Made by a program: the position numbers and the translations under genes
Assembly (NCBI GenBank): GCA_045545235.1
Contig: JAZQAN010000079.1
Span: 1 to 64,000, forward strand
Reading direction: 5' to 3'
Origin: CAZNKU01 sp045545235
GTDB lineage: Bacteria > Bacillota > Clostridia > Monoglobales > Firm-18
Length of the DNA: 64,000 bases
The notes under the pieces: generated by a model
Told to the model about the DNA's origin: nothing
Database searches by the model: none
What the model saw: only the letters and a program-made list of their open reading frames with translations
Part shown: positions 28,079 through 37,079 of the stretch, one piece after another
Position numbering within the stretch: position 1 is the stretch's first letter
Layout: the number at the start of each line of letters is the position of its first letter

Positions 28079-28736
28079 ACTTGTAGAATCAAGAGATTTG
28101 TTTGAATGTAAAACCCCGTATCTGAAGAAACTGTTTAATGCATATAAATATCCTTGGGAAATATTGCCAAATATCAGGGATTATATATATAGTCTTATAA
28201 AAGAGGGAATTGATGGTTTTGAATTGATTTCTGATAATATTTATGTTGGTAAAAATGTAAAAATTTATCCTACTGCTACAATTGAGCCACCTGCCATTAT
28301 AGGCGAAGGGACTGAAATACGTCCGGGGGCTTTCATAAGAGGGAATGTTATAACCGGTGCAAACTGTGTTATTGGCAATTCTTCGGAACTTAAAAACTGT
28401 GTTTTACTTGAAAAAGTACAGGTACCACATTATAACTATGTGGGTGATTCAATACTTGGTAACATGACTCATATGGGAGCCGGTTCAATTTGTTCAAACT
28501 TAAAATCGGATGGAAAATCCATTGTTATTCATGCAGACGAAGAAATTTATACAGGTTTGCGTAAAATTGGTGCTATTTTAGCAGATTTCGCGGATGTAGG
28601 ATGTGGTTGTGTTTTAAATCCGGGTACAGTAATAGGAAAAAATACATCAGTATATCCGCTTAATGCATTAAGAGGGGTTTTCCCAGCAGATAGTATTGTA
28701 AAATCTCAAAATAATATAACGGAAAGAAGAAAATAA
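28071..28736 (+). CDS. Left-handed beta-helix (hexapeptide repeat) acyltransferase-like protein
   Basis: This 221-residue protein has a left-handed beta-helix from about residue 60 onward (VGKNVKIYPTATIEPPAIIG, EGTEIRPGAFIRGNV, and later NPGTVIGKNTSVYPL). It resembles the C-terminal acetyltransferase half of GlmU-like proteins. The nucleotidyltransferase half is absent: the N-terminal 60 residues are short and helical. It overlaps the XRE-mutase gene. GlmM and GlmU act in sequence in UDP-GlcNAc synthesis, so the pair may form a dedicated amino-sugar nucleotide step. That is inference. The ATG at 28071 is better spaced from GGGGG than that at 28065. Confidence 0.8.
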   Translation: MNKLVESRDLFECKTPYLKKLFNAYKYPWEILPNIRDYIYSLIKEGIDGFELISDNIYVGKNVKIYPTATIEPPAIIGEGTEIRPGAFIRGNVITGANCVIGNSSELKNCVLLEKVQVPHYNYVGDSILGNMTHMGAGSICSNLKSDGKSIVIHADEEIYTGLRKIGAILADFADVGCGCVLNPGTVIGKNTSVYPLNALRGVFPADSIVKSQNNITERRK

Positions 28737-28831
28737 AATTAAGTATATATAAGTAATATACATTTGGATGTAACCTATATAATGTTTTCTGTTCGGTAAT
28801 TTTTAATTTTTTTATCCAAATTTGTAAATAT

Positions 28832-28903
28832 AAATGCAATACATGTTAGTTTAATTTATAATTTTGAGTGTGTAAATTATAAATGAAGACATGTATTGCA
28901 TTT
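28832..28903 (+). terminator. Long nested hairpin terminator
   Basis: A 15-bp outer stem, AAATGCAATACATGT (28832-28846) with ACATGTATTGCATTT (28889-28903), encloses an inner stem (ATTTATAATTT with AAATTATAAAT). A T-run follows. It ends the XRE-mutase unit. Otherwise the gap 28737-29046 shows only AT-rich sequence. Confidence 0.75.
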
Positions 28904-29046
28904 TTTTAACTATATTTTTTTTATCGATACTAGAAGAGAATTTTTTGTAAATATTATAGTTTTTGCATAATTTTTTCTAAATACAAAAACTTTCTTGGAT
29001 GTTACAATGTAAGCAAAGATTTACAATCATCTGAGGAGGTGTTTTT

Positions 29047-30198
29047 ATAGGTAAAATATACGGATTTGGCATTGTTGGTTGTGGTGCAATTTCCAAATGG
29101 CATGTTGCGGCAATTGAAAAAATCGAAAATACAAAGCTTGTAGGTGTGTTTAATACTCCGAAAGGATATGCAGAAGATTTTGCAAAAAATAATAATTGCA
29201 GAGTCTTTGACACATACGAGGAAATGCTTAACCGTGGTGAAATAGATGTTGTAAGCATATGTACCCCAAGCGGTACACACGCGCCACTTGCCATAGAAGC
29301 GGCAAATCACGGAAAAAATGTTATTGTGGAAAAGCCTGTGGCAATTACACAACAACAGATTGACGATATTGTGGCGGCGGTTGAAAAAAATAATGTAAAA
29401 TTGTCCGTTATATCACAACTTCGATTTGACAAGAATATCCAAAAAGTAAAAAAGGCTATCGAAAACGGTGAACTTGGTGATTTGATTATAGGCGATATTT
29501 ATATGAAGTATTATCGTGCGCCGGAATATTACAGCTCTTCAGGCTGGCGAGGCACCTGGGCTATGGATGGCGGTGGTGCTCTTATGAATCAGGGTATACA
29601 CGGCATAGATATTCTGCAGTATCTTGTAGGGCCTGTAAAGAGTGTGTTGGGTATCTGCAAAACACTTGCAAGAGATATTGAGGTAGAGGAACGTGGAGAA
29701 ATTCTTACAATATACGGTTGTTGTGGAGTTGATGAATTTAACTATGCAGTTCATCTTCTGGAAGGTTTTTCTGCACTGGCGCAGTCCGATATGACTGGCG
29801 CAAAGTTTATTGGAGAAACTAAGAATGCACAAATGTACTCGGTAGATTTTGAAAACGGTATAAAGGGTATTTATAAGTTTGTAACCGGTAAATGGTATCC
29901 GTTTAACTTTACAATAATGACAACTACAAACACTTATGTTCTGGATGTGGATCCAAATGGTCTTTATGTTCCTATGTTAAGGGAAATATGCAAACAGATG
30001 ACAGATGGAGAAAGTAAACTTTGCGATGTGGAAAAGATTATAAATTGTACTGAAGTTATGCTTTGTGGCAAAAAGTCTAAAGAACAGTTTAATGGTGCAG
30101 ATGTTACCATAGATATGCTTGATGAAACCGATAAATTTGATGGTTATGCTTTTGAAGCGGAATACGGTGCAAATGCAGGTGTAATTTATAAAGATTAA
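29047..30198 (+). CDS. Gfo/Idh/MocA family oxidoreductase with an apparent ATA start codon
   Basis: This protein of 383 residues has the Rossmann motif FGIVGCGAISKWH (residues 6-18), VEKPVAITQQQ (about 100) and GGGALMNQGIHGIDILQYLVG. A perfect GAGGAGGT lies at 29033-29040. The codon at the correct distance is ATA (29047), and an in-frame TGA lies just upstream of the ribosome site. No ATG, GTG or TTG lies between it and the Rossmann motif. An internal ATG at 29146 would remove the NAD-binding loop. So this is either a rare ATA start or a mutated ATG that weakens the gene. It stands at the left edge of a damaged stretch. Substrate unknown. Confidence 0.8.
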   Translation: MGKIYGFGIVGCGAISKWHVAAIEKIENTKLVGVFNTPKGYAEDFAKNNNCRVFDTYEEMLNRGEIDVVSICTPSGTHAPLAIEAANHGKNVIVEKPVAITQQQIDDIVAAVEKNNVKLSVISQLRFDKNIQKVKKAIENGELGDLIIGDIYMKYYRAPEYYSSSGWRGTWAMDGGGALMNQGIHGIDILQYLVGPVKSVLGICKTLARDIEVEERGEILTIYGCCGVDEFNYAVHLLEGFSALAQSDMTGAKFIGETKNAQMYSVDFENGIKGIYKFVTGKWYPFNFTIMTTTNTYVLDVDPNGLYVPMLREICKQMTDGESKLCDVEKIINCTEVMLCGKKSKEQFNGADVTIDMLDETDKFDGYAFEAEYGANAGVIYKD

Positions 30199-30207
30199 GG
30201 TGATTTT

Positions 30208-30261
30208 ATGAAGATCAAAAATACATCTTTTGGCGTGGCGGTAGAGTCTCTTTTGCAATGA
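30208..30261 (+). pseudogene. 5' remnant of a truncated gene
   Basis: An ATG with a GGTGA ribosome site 10 nt after the oxidoreductase opens a 17-codon frame (MKIKNTSFGVAVESLLQ) that stops at 30261. It looks like the start of the next operon gene, cut off at the same place where the opposing AraC gene loses its 3' half. Confidence 0.45.
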
Positions 30262-30577
30262 AAAGGAAAATCATTTTCATAAATGTGATATCACTTATTT
30301 GAAATTCATCGGGTACTTTATTTAAATAATTACATAATTCGTCATCGTGAATATAAAATTTTAGTTCTATGGTTTTCATACTGCCGTTTTGTGTTATAGA
30401 ATGAGTGATACCGGGTTTTATAAAATACGCATAGGCCTGTTTTGCCTCATAGAAATTCTCTCCAATAGTAAAACTACCGCCTTTTTTTTGGCAAAATATC
30501 ATCTGGTAAAAATCATGCGTGTGTGGTATAACTGGGTTTGCTATGTGATCAATTATCCACAGTATATGTGTGTCCAT
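30215..30577 (-). pseudogene. Truncated AraC-type regulator (cupin domain only)
   Basis: A good start (ATG at 30577 behind AAGGAG) leads into an AraC-type cupin sensor domain (PHTHDFYQMIFCQKKGG, FIKPGITHSITQNG). The frame ends after 120 residues, without the C-terminal helix-turn-helix that every AraC activator needs. The other AraC proteins in this window have 282-298 residues. The truncation point lies within the remnant of the opposing gene at 30208-30261, which suggests one deletion. As it stands it could not bind DNA. Confidence 0.7.
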
Positions 30578-30684
30578 TATTTAGCTCACTCCTTATAAAA
30601 ATATATTCAGGATTTCTGTTTTTAGGAAAACGACGCAGAATTTATATTAAATTTTTATTAAAATGAATTTTGTGTTTGTTGGTA

Positions 30685-31533
30685 CTAATACATTGTTTCA
30701 GCTTTTTTGTATTTGTATGGTGAAATTCCATTGATTTTTTTGAATGTGCGTATAAAATTTGAACAATCACCAAATCCAACAGAATAACCTGCTTCTGTTA
30801 CGTTATATCCTTCTTTCAATAAAATGGTACTTTTACTAATTCTGTATTCTGTAATATATGTATATATAGGTTTACCTGTATCTTTTTTAAAACTTTTTGA
30901 CAAATATATTGTACTATATCCAATTTCTTTTGCAATTTGTTCTGCTGTTATTTTTTCACTAAAGTGCTCATTTATATAATCGATGGCTTGTTGCGTGATT
31001 GGTGAGAATGATGCTGGTTCATCAGTATTTTCTCTGTTGTAAAGTTGTTCAGAAATTAAAAGAATTTGGAGTATATCTATACTTATATCTAATCTTTTAT
31101 CTTCATGTTTTTTTAGATTAGTGACTATGTTTTCACCAAGTTCAATTATTTTTTCTTTTATACTTCCTGTACCTCTGATGCAATTTATTCTGTTAGGATT
31201 ACTTGAGTCAAAAATTTTTTCTAAAGATGGATATATTTTTTGTAAAGTACCACACAATTTCATAGGTATAAATATATGCATATACCGATACAGATCGGGA
31301 TTTGTAAATCTTCCAAAATGTATTTCGTCAGGAGCATATAAATAAATATCCCCTTTTTTTCCACCCATCACTTTAGTTCCCAACACACCAAATAAACCAT
31401 CAGTAAGACGTAGGCTTATTTTATAGTCATCGTATCTGTATACCGTACTGTCTTGTAAAAAATGTTCGGTTTCATAATATTTTACTGTAATTGTGCTATT
31501 ATCAAAAAAATTAATTTTTTTATCAATTTGCAT
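30685..31533 (-). CDS. AraC-family transcriptional regulator
   Basis: This 282-residue protein has an N-terminal cupin-like part (about 15-120, with YLYAPDEIHFGRF). The C-terminal AraC HTH (about 185-282) reads TAEQIAKEIGYSTIYLSKSF, then VGFGDCSNFIRTFKKINGISPYKYK. I chose the ATG at 31533, which follows AGAGG. It points away from the SLH pseudogene and the GH106-like operon, so it may once have controlled, or still controls, that operon. Confidence 0.87.
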   Translation of the reverse strand: MQIDKKINFFDNSTITVKYYETEHFLQDSTVYRYDDYKISLRLTDGLFGVLGTKVMGGKKGDIYLYAPDEIHFGRFTNPDLYRYMHIFIPMKLCGTLQKIYPSLEKIFDSSNPNRINCIRGTGSIKEKIIELGENIVTNLKKHEDKRLDISIDILQILLISEQLYNRENTDEPASFSPITQQAIDYINEHFSEKITAEQIAKEIGYSTIYLSKSFKKDTGKPIYTYITEYRISKSTILLKEGYNVTEAGYSVGFGDCSNFIRTFKKINGISPYKYKKAETMY

Positions 31534-31654
31534 AATTTCTATCCTCTTTTTTAGAATAAATAAAATAATTACTAAAGAAATATTAACATGCACATATATA
31601 AAAGTCAATAAATTCTTCTTTTTTCTTGTATAGGATTTTCATATTTTTGTATAG

Positions 31655-32633
31655 GATAATACAATAATATTTACTAAATTATGTGTTATTATAGATATAA
31701 GTAATGGTAACATTTCTGAGATTTCTTCTGAAAATCATGATGTATCAAAGTTAGATGATATAACTGTACGTACAGGCTTTGATGTTTCTTATGCCTCTTT
31801 TAATGGTAAAAGAATTATTGAAACAAAAAAAGAAGGTACATATATTTACTTCGGAGATGATCAGATTGTTGAGTGTACGGAAACAGCGCCTGAAGATTCC
31901 GGTGACGAAGACGATTTTGATGATTTCGTCGGCGGAGGAAGCAGTAGTGGTAGTTCCGGAGGTTCCTCAGGCGGTGGAGGAGGTTACGGAGGCGGTGCTG
32001 TTGCACCAAAACCTGAGGACACAACTAAGTCCGAGGATACTGAAAAAGAGGATAAAGTTGTTGAAGAAAAGCCATTGTTAAAATCACCTGAATATAAGGA
32101 TGTAAGGGTTACCGATTGGTATTATGAATATGTCAAAAACCTTTCGGAATCGGGCATTGTTTCAGGTGACGGTACGGGATATTTTAATCCTGATGGTAAT
32201 GTAACACGTGAACAATTTTTAAAAATGATTATTATGGCTGCCGATATCGAAACAGACAATGGTGAAAAAACCTTCTCTGACGTTTCAGATGACGCGTGGT
32301 ATAAGGATTATGTTTTGACTGCAAAAAAAACTTGGTATTGTAAACGGCGTTTCCGAAACGGAGTTTGGTATTGGTACAAATATAACACGTCAGGATATGG
32401 CAGTTATGATAGAACGCACAGTTGGTAAACTTGGAATAAGTGCTGAAAAAATACATACTTCCGATTTTGCAGATATGGACGAATTTTCAGATTATGCAAA
32501 GGAGGCAGTCATGTTTATGAAATCTGTTGGATTGATAACAGGATATAATAATCTGTACAGACCTTTAGATAACCTTACCAGAGCAGAAGCTGCAAAGGTC
32601 GTTTTAGAATTTATTAATTACATAAAAAAATAA
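31655..32633 (+). pseudogene. 5'-truncated, frameshifted remnant of a heparinase-SLH surface protein
   Basis: The frame is open from 31655 without a start codon. It matches the C-terminal part of the lyase at 18603-22481: TYIYFGDDQIVECTE against AYIYYGDTPIVDCTE, then a Gly/Ser linker, then SLH repeats (VTDWYYEYVKNLSESGIVSG, NVTREQFLKM). At 32323-32330 a run of eight A shifts the frame. Removing one A restores SLH repeats 2 and 3 to the stop at 32633 (LTRAEAAKVVLEF). Signal peptide, lyase domain and promoter are all missing. The frame break could be mutation, a sequencing error in a homopolymer, or slippage. Confidence 0.8.
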
Positions 32634-32655
32634 AAGAAAAGGAAATGAATTTAAT

Positions 32656-34968
32656 ATGAAAAATCCACTTATAGTAATGTCAGCTATTACGGGTAAACCA
32701 GATTGTGAACAAATTTTCGGTTATATGAAAATGCTTAAATCAAATGGTATTTCCCAGGCTATGCTATATCCTAGAGCTGGTTGTGAGCTTGATTATTTAA
32801 GTGACGAATGGTTTGAAACTATTGGTAATTTTATAAAGTCAGCAGAACAGCTTGATATGAAAATATGGCTTTATGATGAATTTAACTTTCCGTCAGGTAA
32901 TGCAAACGGCAAAGTAACGGAAAATGAGGATTACCGTCTTAAATACATATATACCTCGGGAGACAATATAGGTGAGGTTGTGTATGCAGTATCAAACAAA
33001 GGTCACGTTTTTGGTGAAAAGTATTTCCCCAATCTGATATGTGACGAAGCAGTAGATTTGTTTATTAAAGAAACCCACGAAAAGTATTACGAAAAATTCG
33101 GGCAGTACTTTGGAAATATAATCAGGGGGATATTTACAGATGAACCGGGACTTTCATATTGGAAGCCTGACAATGCACTTCCTTACTGTAAGGAAATTGT
33201 GGATGATTATAAAAAAAATTACAAACGCGATTTTTTAGAAGATGTTTACGGTAGCTATGATAAACTGTATGAAAATACAACCCGTATTATATCCGAAAGA
33301 TTTAATAAATGTTATATTAGTAAAATAGCGGATTGGTGCCATGCACACGGAGTTTTAATGACAGGACATCTTATGGAGGATAATGACCCTGTAGGTTCAA
33401 CCCGTCAAAGTGGAAATCTTCTTAAAAACTTGTCTTCATTTGGTATGCCTGGTATTGACGAGATACGTACAAACTTTAAGTTTGAAACTCTGTTTAATCT
33501 TTTTGGAGTTATAGAGTATGCCTGTGGTGAAAACGGTACAATGGCGGAACTTTTTGCGTTAGGTCCGTGTGATATGACCTTTGCAAAGAAAAAGTGTATG
33601 CTTTATTTTGCCGCTTGTCATAAAATAAATAATTATTTTCTTGCTGTATCTCATATGGATTTTCGCGGTAATACGAAAATTAAAAATTACTTTAATGACT
33701 TTACCGATGACCAACCGAATTTTGCAGGTACAAGGCTTCTGGCAAAAGAGGCGGAGGTTGCTGTTGAATATGCAAATAAGGACTACATTCCTGATGTTTA
33801 TGTAAGATATCCTACAGAAATATGTACAAGGAATATTGGCAATGGAATTAATATTAAGCCATATATCAATTTTATAGACAAGCTTGTGTTTAATCAGGTA
33901 CAATGGAAGTTTTTGGATACGGATGAAGACGGAGGAAATATTCCTGTTGTTGAATTTACAGATGACTTTGAATTTATATACAAGGATGAACTTTATACAG
34001 ATGCTGACATACTTATCGAAAAAATTAATACTAATAAATTGATTTTGGATTTAAACGGAAATGTTCCCGAAGGCTTCTTTGTACGCAAATTTGATGACGG
34101 AAGTTATCTTATACTTAATATTTTTGCGGAAGCTGGTTATTATAATGTGCTTGGGAAAAAAGTATGGATGGAGGAGTACCAGGTACTTACTTGTGATGAT
34201 GTTGAAAAATATACTTTAAATGTACCAAAATCAAGAGCAGATATAAAATTTGATTTAAGTTATAACAATGATAATATTATCCGTGCTATGTATGTTAATT
34301 CTCAAACCAAGGCAGAGATTTGTTGCGAGGATGATGTAGAGGTTGCATTTGCAGTACGTAATGGTGGTAGGGCATATTTAGATGGTAATGAAATTACCTG
34401 CACAGGAGCAAATAATGCTTCCCTTTCAACAGGCTTTAGAAATTTGTATGCTACTTCTGATAAACTTTTGCTCAAAAAGGGGACATATATTTTAGAATCT
34501 GAAGAAGATATTAAATATATGCCGAGTATATTTGTTATTGGTGATTTTTCTGTAACGTTAAAATCAGATGATATATGTGGGATGATTTTGAAAAAAAGGA
34601 AAAAATATGCCAATACAGGCGAGGAATTTGTTGATTTTGGTACAGTTGAGTTTACTGCAAAGGTTGCAGTGCCCGAAAATGCGAAGGCTATTGAAATAGA
34701 AGGAACTGATTTATTTACATCTATGTATATAAATGGTAATTTGATTGGTGAAAAAATATGTTATCCTTATTTTTTTGATTTGGATAGCACTTTGTGTAAT
34801 AAAACAGTTGATATAAAAATTGTTCAACATTCAAGTATTGCACCAATTTTTGGGGATTTAAAATACTATGATGAGGTACTTATAAACAGGGAAAGCGGAA
34901 CTCATTCGGTACAGCCAAATTACAAAACTATGTTTGGCTTTAATGAATTTAATTGGATTTTAAAGTAA
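32656..34968 (+). CDS. GH106-like glycoside hydrolase (alpha-L-rhamnosidase-type TIM barrel)
   Basis: This 770-residue protein has no signal peptide and is probably cytoplasmic. The N-terminal barrel resembles GH106 and related families: GISQAMLYPRAGCELDYLSD (about 32-51), MKIWLYDEFNFPSGNANGKV (about 75-94), GIFTDEPGLSYW (about 157, Glu/Asp pair), LMTGHLMEDND (about 235) and MAELFALGPCDM. A C-terminal beta-sandwich follows (about 640-770, with a SMYINGNLIG motif). Assignment to rhamnosidase activity is from fold-level similarity only. It begins an operon of sugar-acid catabolic genes, so it may trim an oligosaccharide before catabolism. Confidence 0.72.
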   Translation: MKNPLIVMSAITGKPDCEQIFGYMKMLKSNGISQAMLYPRAGCELDYLSDEWFETIGNFIKSAEQLDMKIWLYDEFNFPSGNANGKVTENEDYRLKYIYTSGDNIGEVVYAVSNKGHVFGEKYFPNLICDEAVDLFIKETHEKYYEKFGQYFGNIIRGIFTDEPGLSYWKPDNALPYCKEIVDDYKKNYKRDFLEDVYGSYDKLYENTTRIISERFNKCYISKIADWCHAHGVLMTGHLMEDNDPVGSTRQSGNLLKNLSSFGMPGIDEIRTNFKFETLFNLFGVIEYACGENGTMAELFALGPCDMTFAKKKCMLYFAACHKINNYFLAVSHMDFRGNTKIKNYFNDFTDDQPNFAGTRLLAKEAEVAVEYANKDYIPDVYVRYPTEICTRNIGNGINIKPYINFIDKLVFNQVQWKFLDTDEDGGNIPVVEFTDDFEFIYKDELYTDADILIEKINTNKLILDLNGNVPEGFFVRKFDDGSYLILNIFAEAGYYNVLGKKVWMEEYQVLTCDDVEKYTLNVPKSRADIKFDLSYNNDNIIRAMYVNSQTKAEICCEDDVEVAFAVRNGGRAYLDGNEITCTGANNASLSTGFRNLYATSDKLLLKKGTYILESEEDIKYMPSIFVIGDFSVTLKSDDICGMILKKRKKYANTGEEFVDFGTVEFTAKVAVPENAKAIEIEGTDLFTSMYINGNLIGEKICYPYFFDLDSTLCNKTVDIKIVQHSSIAPIFGDLKYYDEVLINRESGTHSVQPNYKTMFGFNEFNWILK

Positions 34969-34988
34969 TTCATAGGGAGAGTGGTAAA

Positions 34989-35903
34989 ATGGAAAGATTT
35001 TTTAAAGGCATTTATGGAATAGTTCTAACACCATTTAAAGATAATGGTGAGGTAGATTACAAAGCCTTGGAAAAACATGTTGAAATGTCTATGAAGTCTG
35101 ATGGACTTGCAGGGCTTGTTGTATGTGGCTCGACAGGAGAATTTTCACGTATGAGCTTTTATGAAAATATAAGGCTAATACAGTTTGTCAAAGAAGCTAT
35201 GGGCAATAATAAACAATTCGTGTGTGGAATAACTGCAGGTGACAGTTATACTGCCAATAAATATCTTGAACAGGTGTCTGATTTTAATGTTGACGGTGTT
35301 TTACTTGCACCCCCGTATTACTTTAAGCTTACAGATGATGAAATTTTTGAATATTATAGTGATGTAATAAAAAATAACAGTGCAAAAATACCCGTTGTTG
35401 GGTATAATATTCCACAGTGTACCAATACTTTGTCGGTTTCAAATTTCGAAAGATTGTTGCAATTTGATTCATTTAAAGGGTTTAAAAACAGTTGGAACGA
35501 TATGCAGGAAATTACAACAGAGATTGCACTAAGGGATGAAAAAAGACCTGATGTATCAATGCTTACTGGTCTTGATGCCTGCCTTTACGGAACATTTGCT
35601 CTTGGTGGTGATGGTATATTCTCTGCGATATCATACCTTATGCCTGATATTATGTACTTTATTCAAAGTAACTTTGGTAAAAACGAAAGAGCATTCAAGT
35701 GTCAGTGCGACCTTATCAAGCTTATAAATATTGTTAATCGTTTTACTTTTCCATATGGATACAGAGTTTTGAGTGAAGCGCTGGGAAGAAGCCTTGGTGA
35801 AGGAAGAGAAGCAGTTCCTCTAAGTATTAAAAATGCGGCATACAGCGCCAAAAAGGAAATGCGTAACATTTACGAAAAATTGATTTTTGAATATACAAAA
35901 TAA
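34989..35903 (+). CDS. DapA/NanA-family (class I aldolase/lyase) protein
   Basis: This 304-residue TIM barrel belongs to the dihydrodipicolinate synthase/N-acetylneuraminate lyase superfamily. It has GSTGEFSRMS (about residue 47), the catalytic Tyr motif VVGYNIPQ (about 138) and a candidate Schiff-base Lys in GFKNSW (about 166). In this setting (hydrolase, enolase-type dehydratase, SDR), a 2-keto-3-deoxy sugar-acid aldolase is more likely than lysine synthesis. The start at 34989 follows GGGAG and the gene begins 20 nt after the GH106-like gene. Confidence 0.82.
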   Translation: MERFFKGIYGIVLTPFKDNGEVDYKALEKHVEMSMKSDGLAGLVVCGSTGEFSRMSFYENIRLIQFVKEAMGNNKQFVCGITAGDSYTANKYLEQVSDFNVDGVLLAPPYYFKLTDDEIFEYYSDVIKNNSAKIPVVGYNIPQCTNTLSVSNFERLLQFDSFKGFKNSWNDMQEITTEIALRDEKRPDVSMLTGLDACLYGTFALGGDGIFSAISYLMPDIMYFIQSNFGKNERAFKCQCDLIKLINIVNRFTFPYGYRVLSEALGRSLGEGREAVPLSIKNAAYSAKKEMRNIYEKLIFEYTK

Positions 35904-35915
35904 GGAGAATTAAAG

Positions 35916-37079
35916 ATGAAAATTACAAAAGTAGAACCAATTTTATTATCTTATGAGTACAAACCCGACGAGCAGTGGGGGTGGTCAGGTGGAGAAGTAA
36001 AGGTATGGCACACTTCTTTAGTAAGAGTATGGACAGATGAAGGAATGTATGGTCTTGGTGAAATGGGTACAGGGCACTACATACCTGAAGCCGCAAAGGC
36101 AATCTGTAACTTTCTTGCCAATACTCTTATTGGTCAGGATCCATTCGAAATAAATGTTTTGTTTGACAAAATGTACAAGCTTGGAGCGAACTGGGGCAGA
36201 CGTGGTATAGCCATGGGTGTTATAAGTGGTATAGAAAATGCACTTTGGGATTTAAAGGGTAAGGCGCTTGGGGTTCCTGTTCACTCTCTTTTAGGTGGTA
36301 AGTTCAGAAAGTCTATTCGTGCATATGCAAGTGGCGGTATGGAACAGCCGAACGATTCTTTGATAAGAGAAGTTAACAGTTACCTTGAAAGAGGTTTTAC
36401 GGCTGTTAAAATCCGTGGCGGATATAATGCTAAAAGAGATGTTGAAAAGGTAAAAGCACTAAGAGACGCTCTTGGTTATAATTTTGATTTGGCTATTGAC
36501 TGCGGACAGGGGTATGTTCCTTTTGCGTGGTCTGCAAAGGAAGCGATACAGGTTGTATCTGCTTTAGAAGAATATAAACTTATGTTTATTGAAGAACCTT
36601 GCCGTACAGACGAACTTGATGTATATGCCGCAGTTAGAGAAGCAAGCGGTACAACACCAATTGCTGGCGGTGAGAACGGTTGCTCAATCTTTGAATATAA
36701 ACAACTTATTGACAACAGATGTCTTGATATTATTCAGCCCGACGTTACACATGCAGGTGGTATCGGTGAGGTTAAAAAGGCTGCAGAATATGCCGCTCTA
36801 AATGGTATTACTGTTGCTCCTCACGTATTTCGTTCGGGTGCATCATTTGCTGCACACTTACACTTGTTATCTGCAATTCCTAATGCGTTGATTTGCGAAT
36901 TCCAGCAGATTGCAAACCCACTTCGCGAAGAACTTTTAAATCAGCCTCTTAAGATGGTTAATGGTGAAATTATGGTGCCTGACGAACCTGGTCTTGGTAT
37001 TCATCTTACAGATGATATTATTGAAAAATATCCTTATATGCCGGGTACAGAACAGAGGTTTAAAGTAGAAAATGTATAA
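35916..37079 (+). CDS. Enolase-superfamily sugar-acid dehydratase (mandelate racemase/galactonate dehydratase type)
   Basis: This 387-residue protein has the enolase capping domain and barrel. Visible residues are Lys in VKIRGGY (about 163), metal ligands in LAIDCGQG (Asp about 194), FIEEPC (Glu about 224) and IAGGENG (Glu about 251), and a general-base His in VAPHVFR (about 303). This layout suits acid-sugar dehydratases that produce 2-keto-3-deoxy acids. These would then go to the neighbouring DapA-type aldolases. The ATG at 35916 follows AAGGAG and the gene overlaps the next by 8 nt. Confidence 0.85.
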   Translation: MKITKVEPILLSYEYKPDEQWGWSGGEVKVWHTSLVRVWTDEGMYGLGEMGTGHYIPEAAKAICNFLANTLIGQDPFEINVLFDKMYKLGANWGRRGIAMGVISGIENALWDLKGKALGVPVHSLLGGKFRKSIRAYASGGMEQPNDSLIREVNSYLERGFTAVKIRGGYNAKRDVEKVKALRDALGYNFDLAIDCGQGYVPFAWSAKEAIQVVSALEEYKLMFIEEPCRTDELDVYAAVREASGTTPIAGGENGCSIFEYKQLIDNRCLDIIQPDVTHAGGIGEVKKAAEYAALNGITVAPHVFRSGASFAAHLHLLSAIPNALICEFQQIANPLREELLNQPLKMVNGEIMVPDEPGLGIHLTDDIIEKYPYMPGTEQRFKVENV

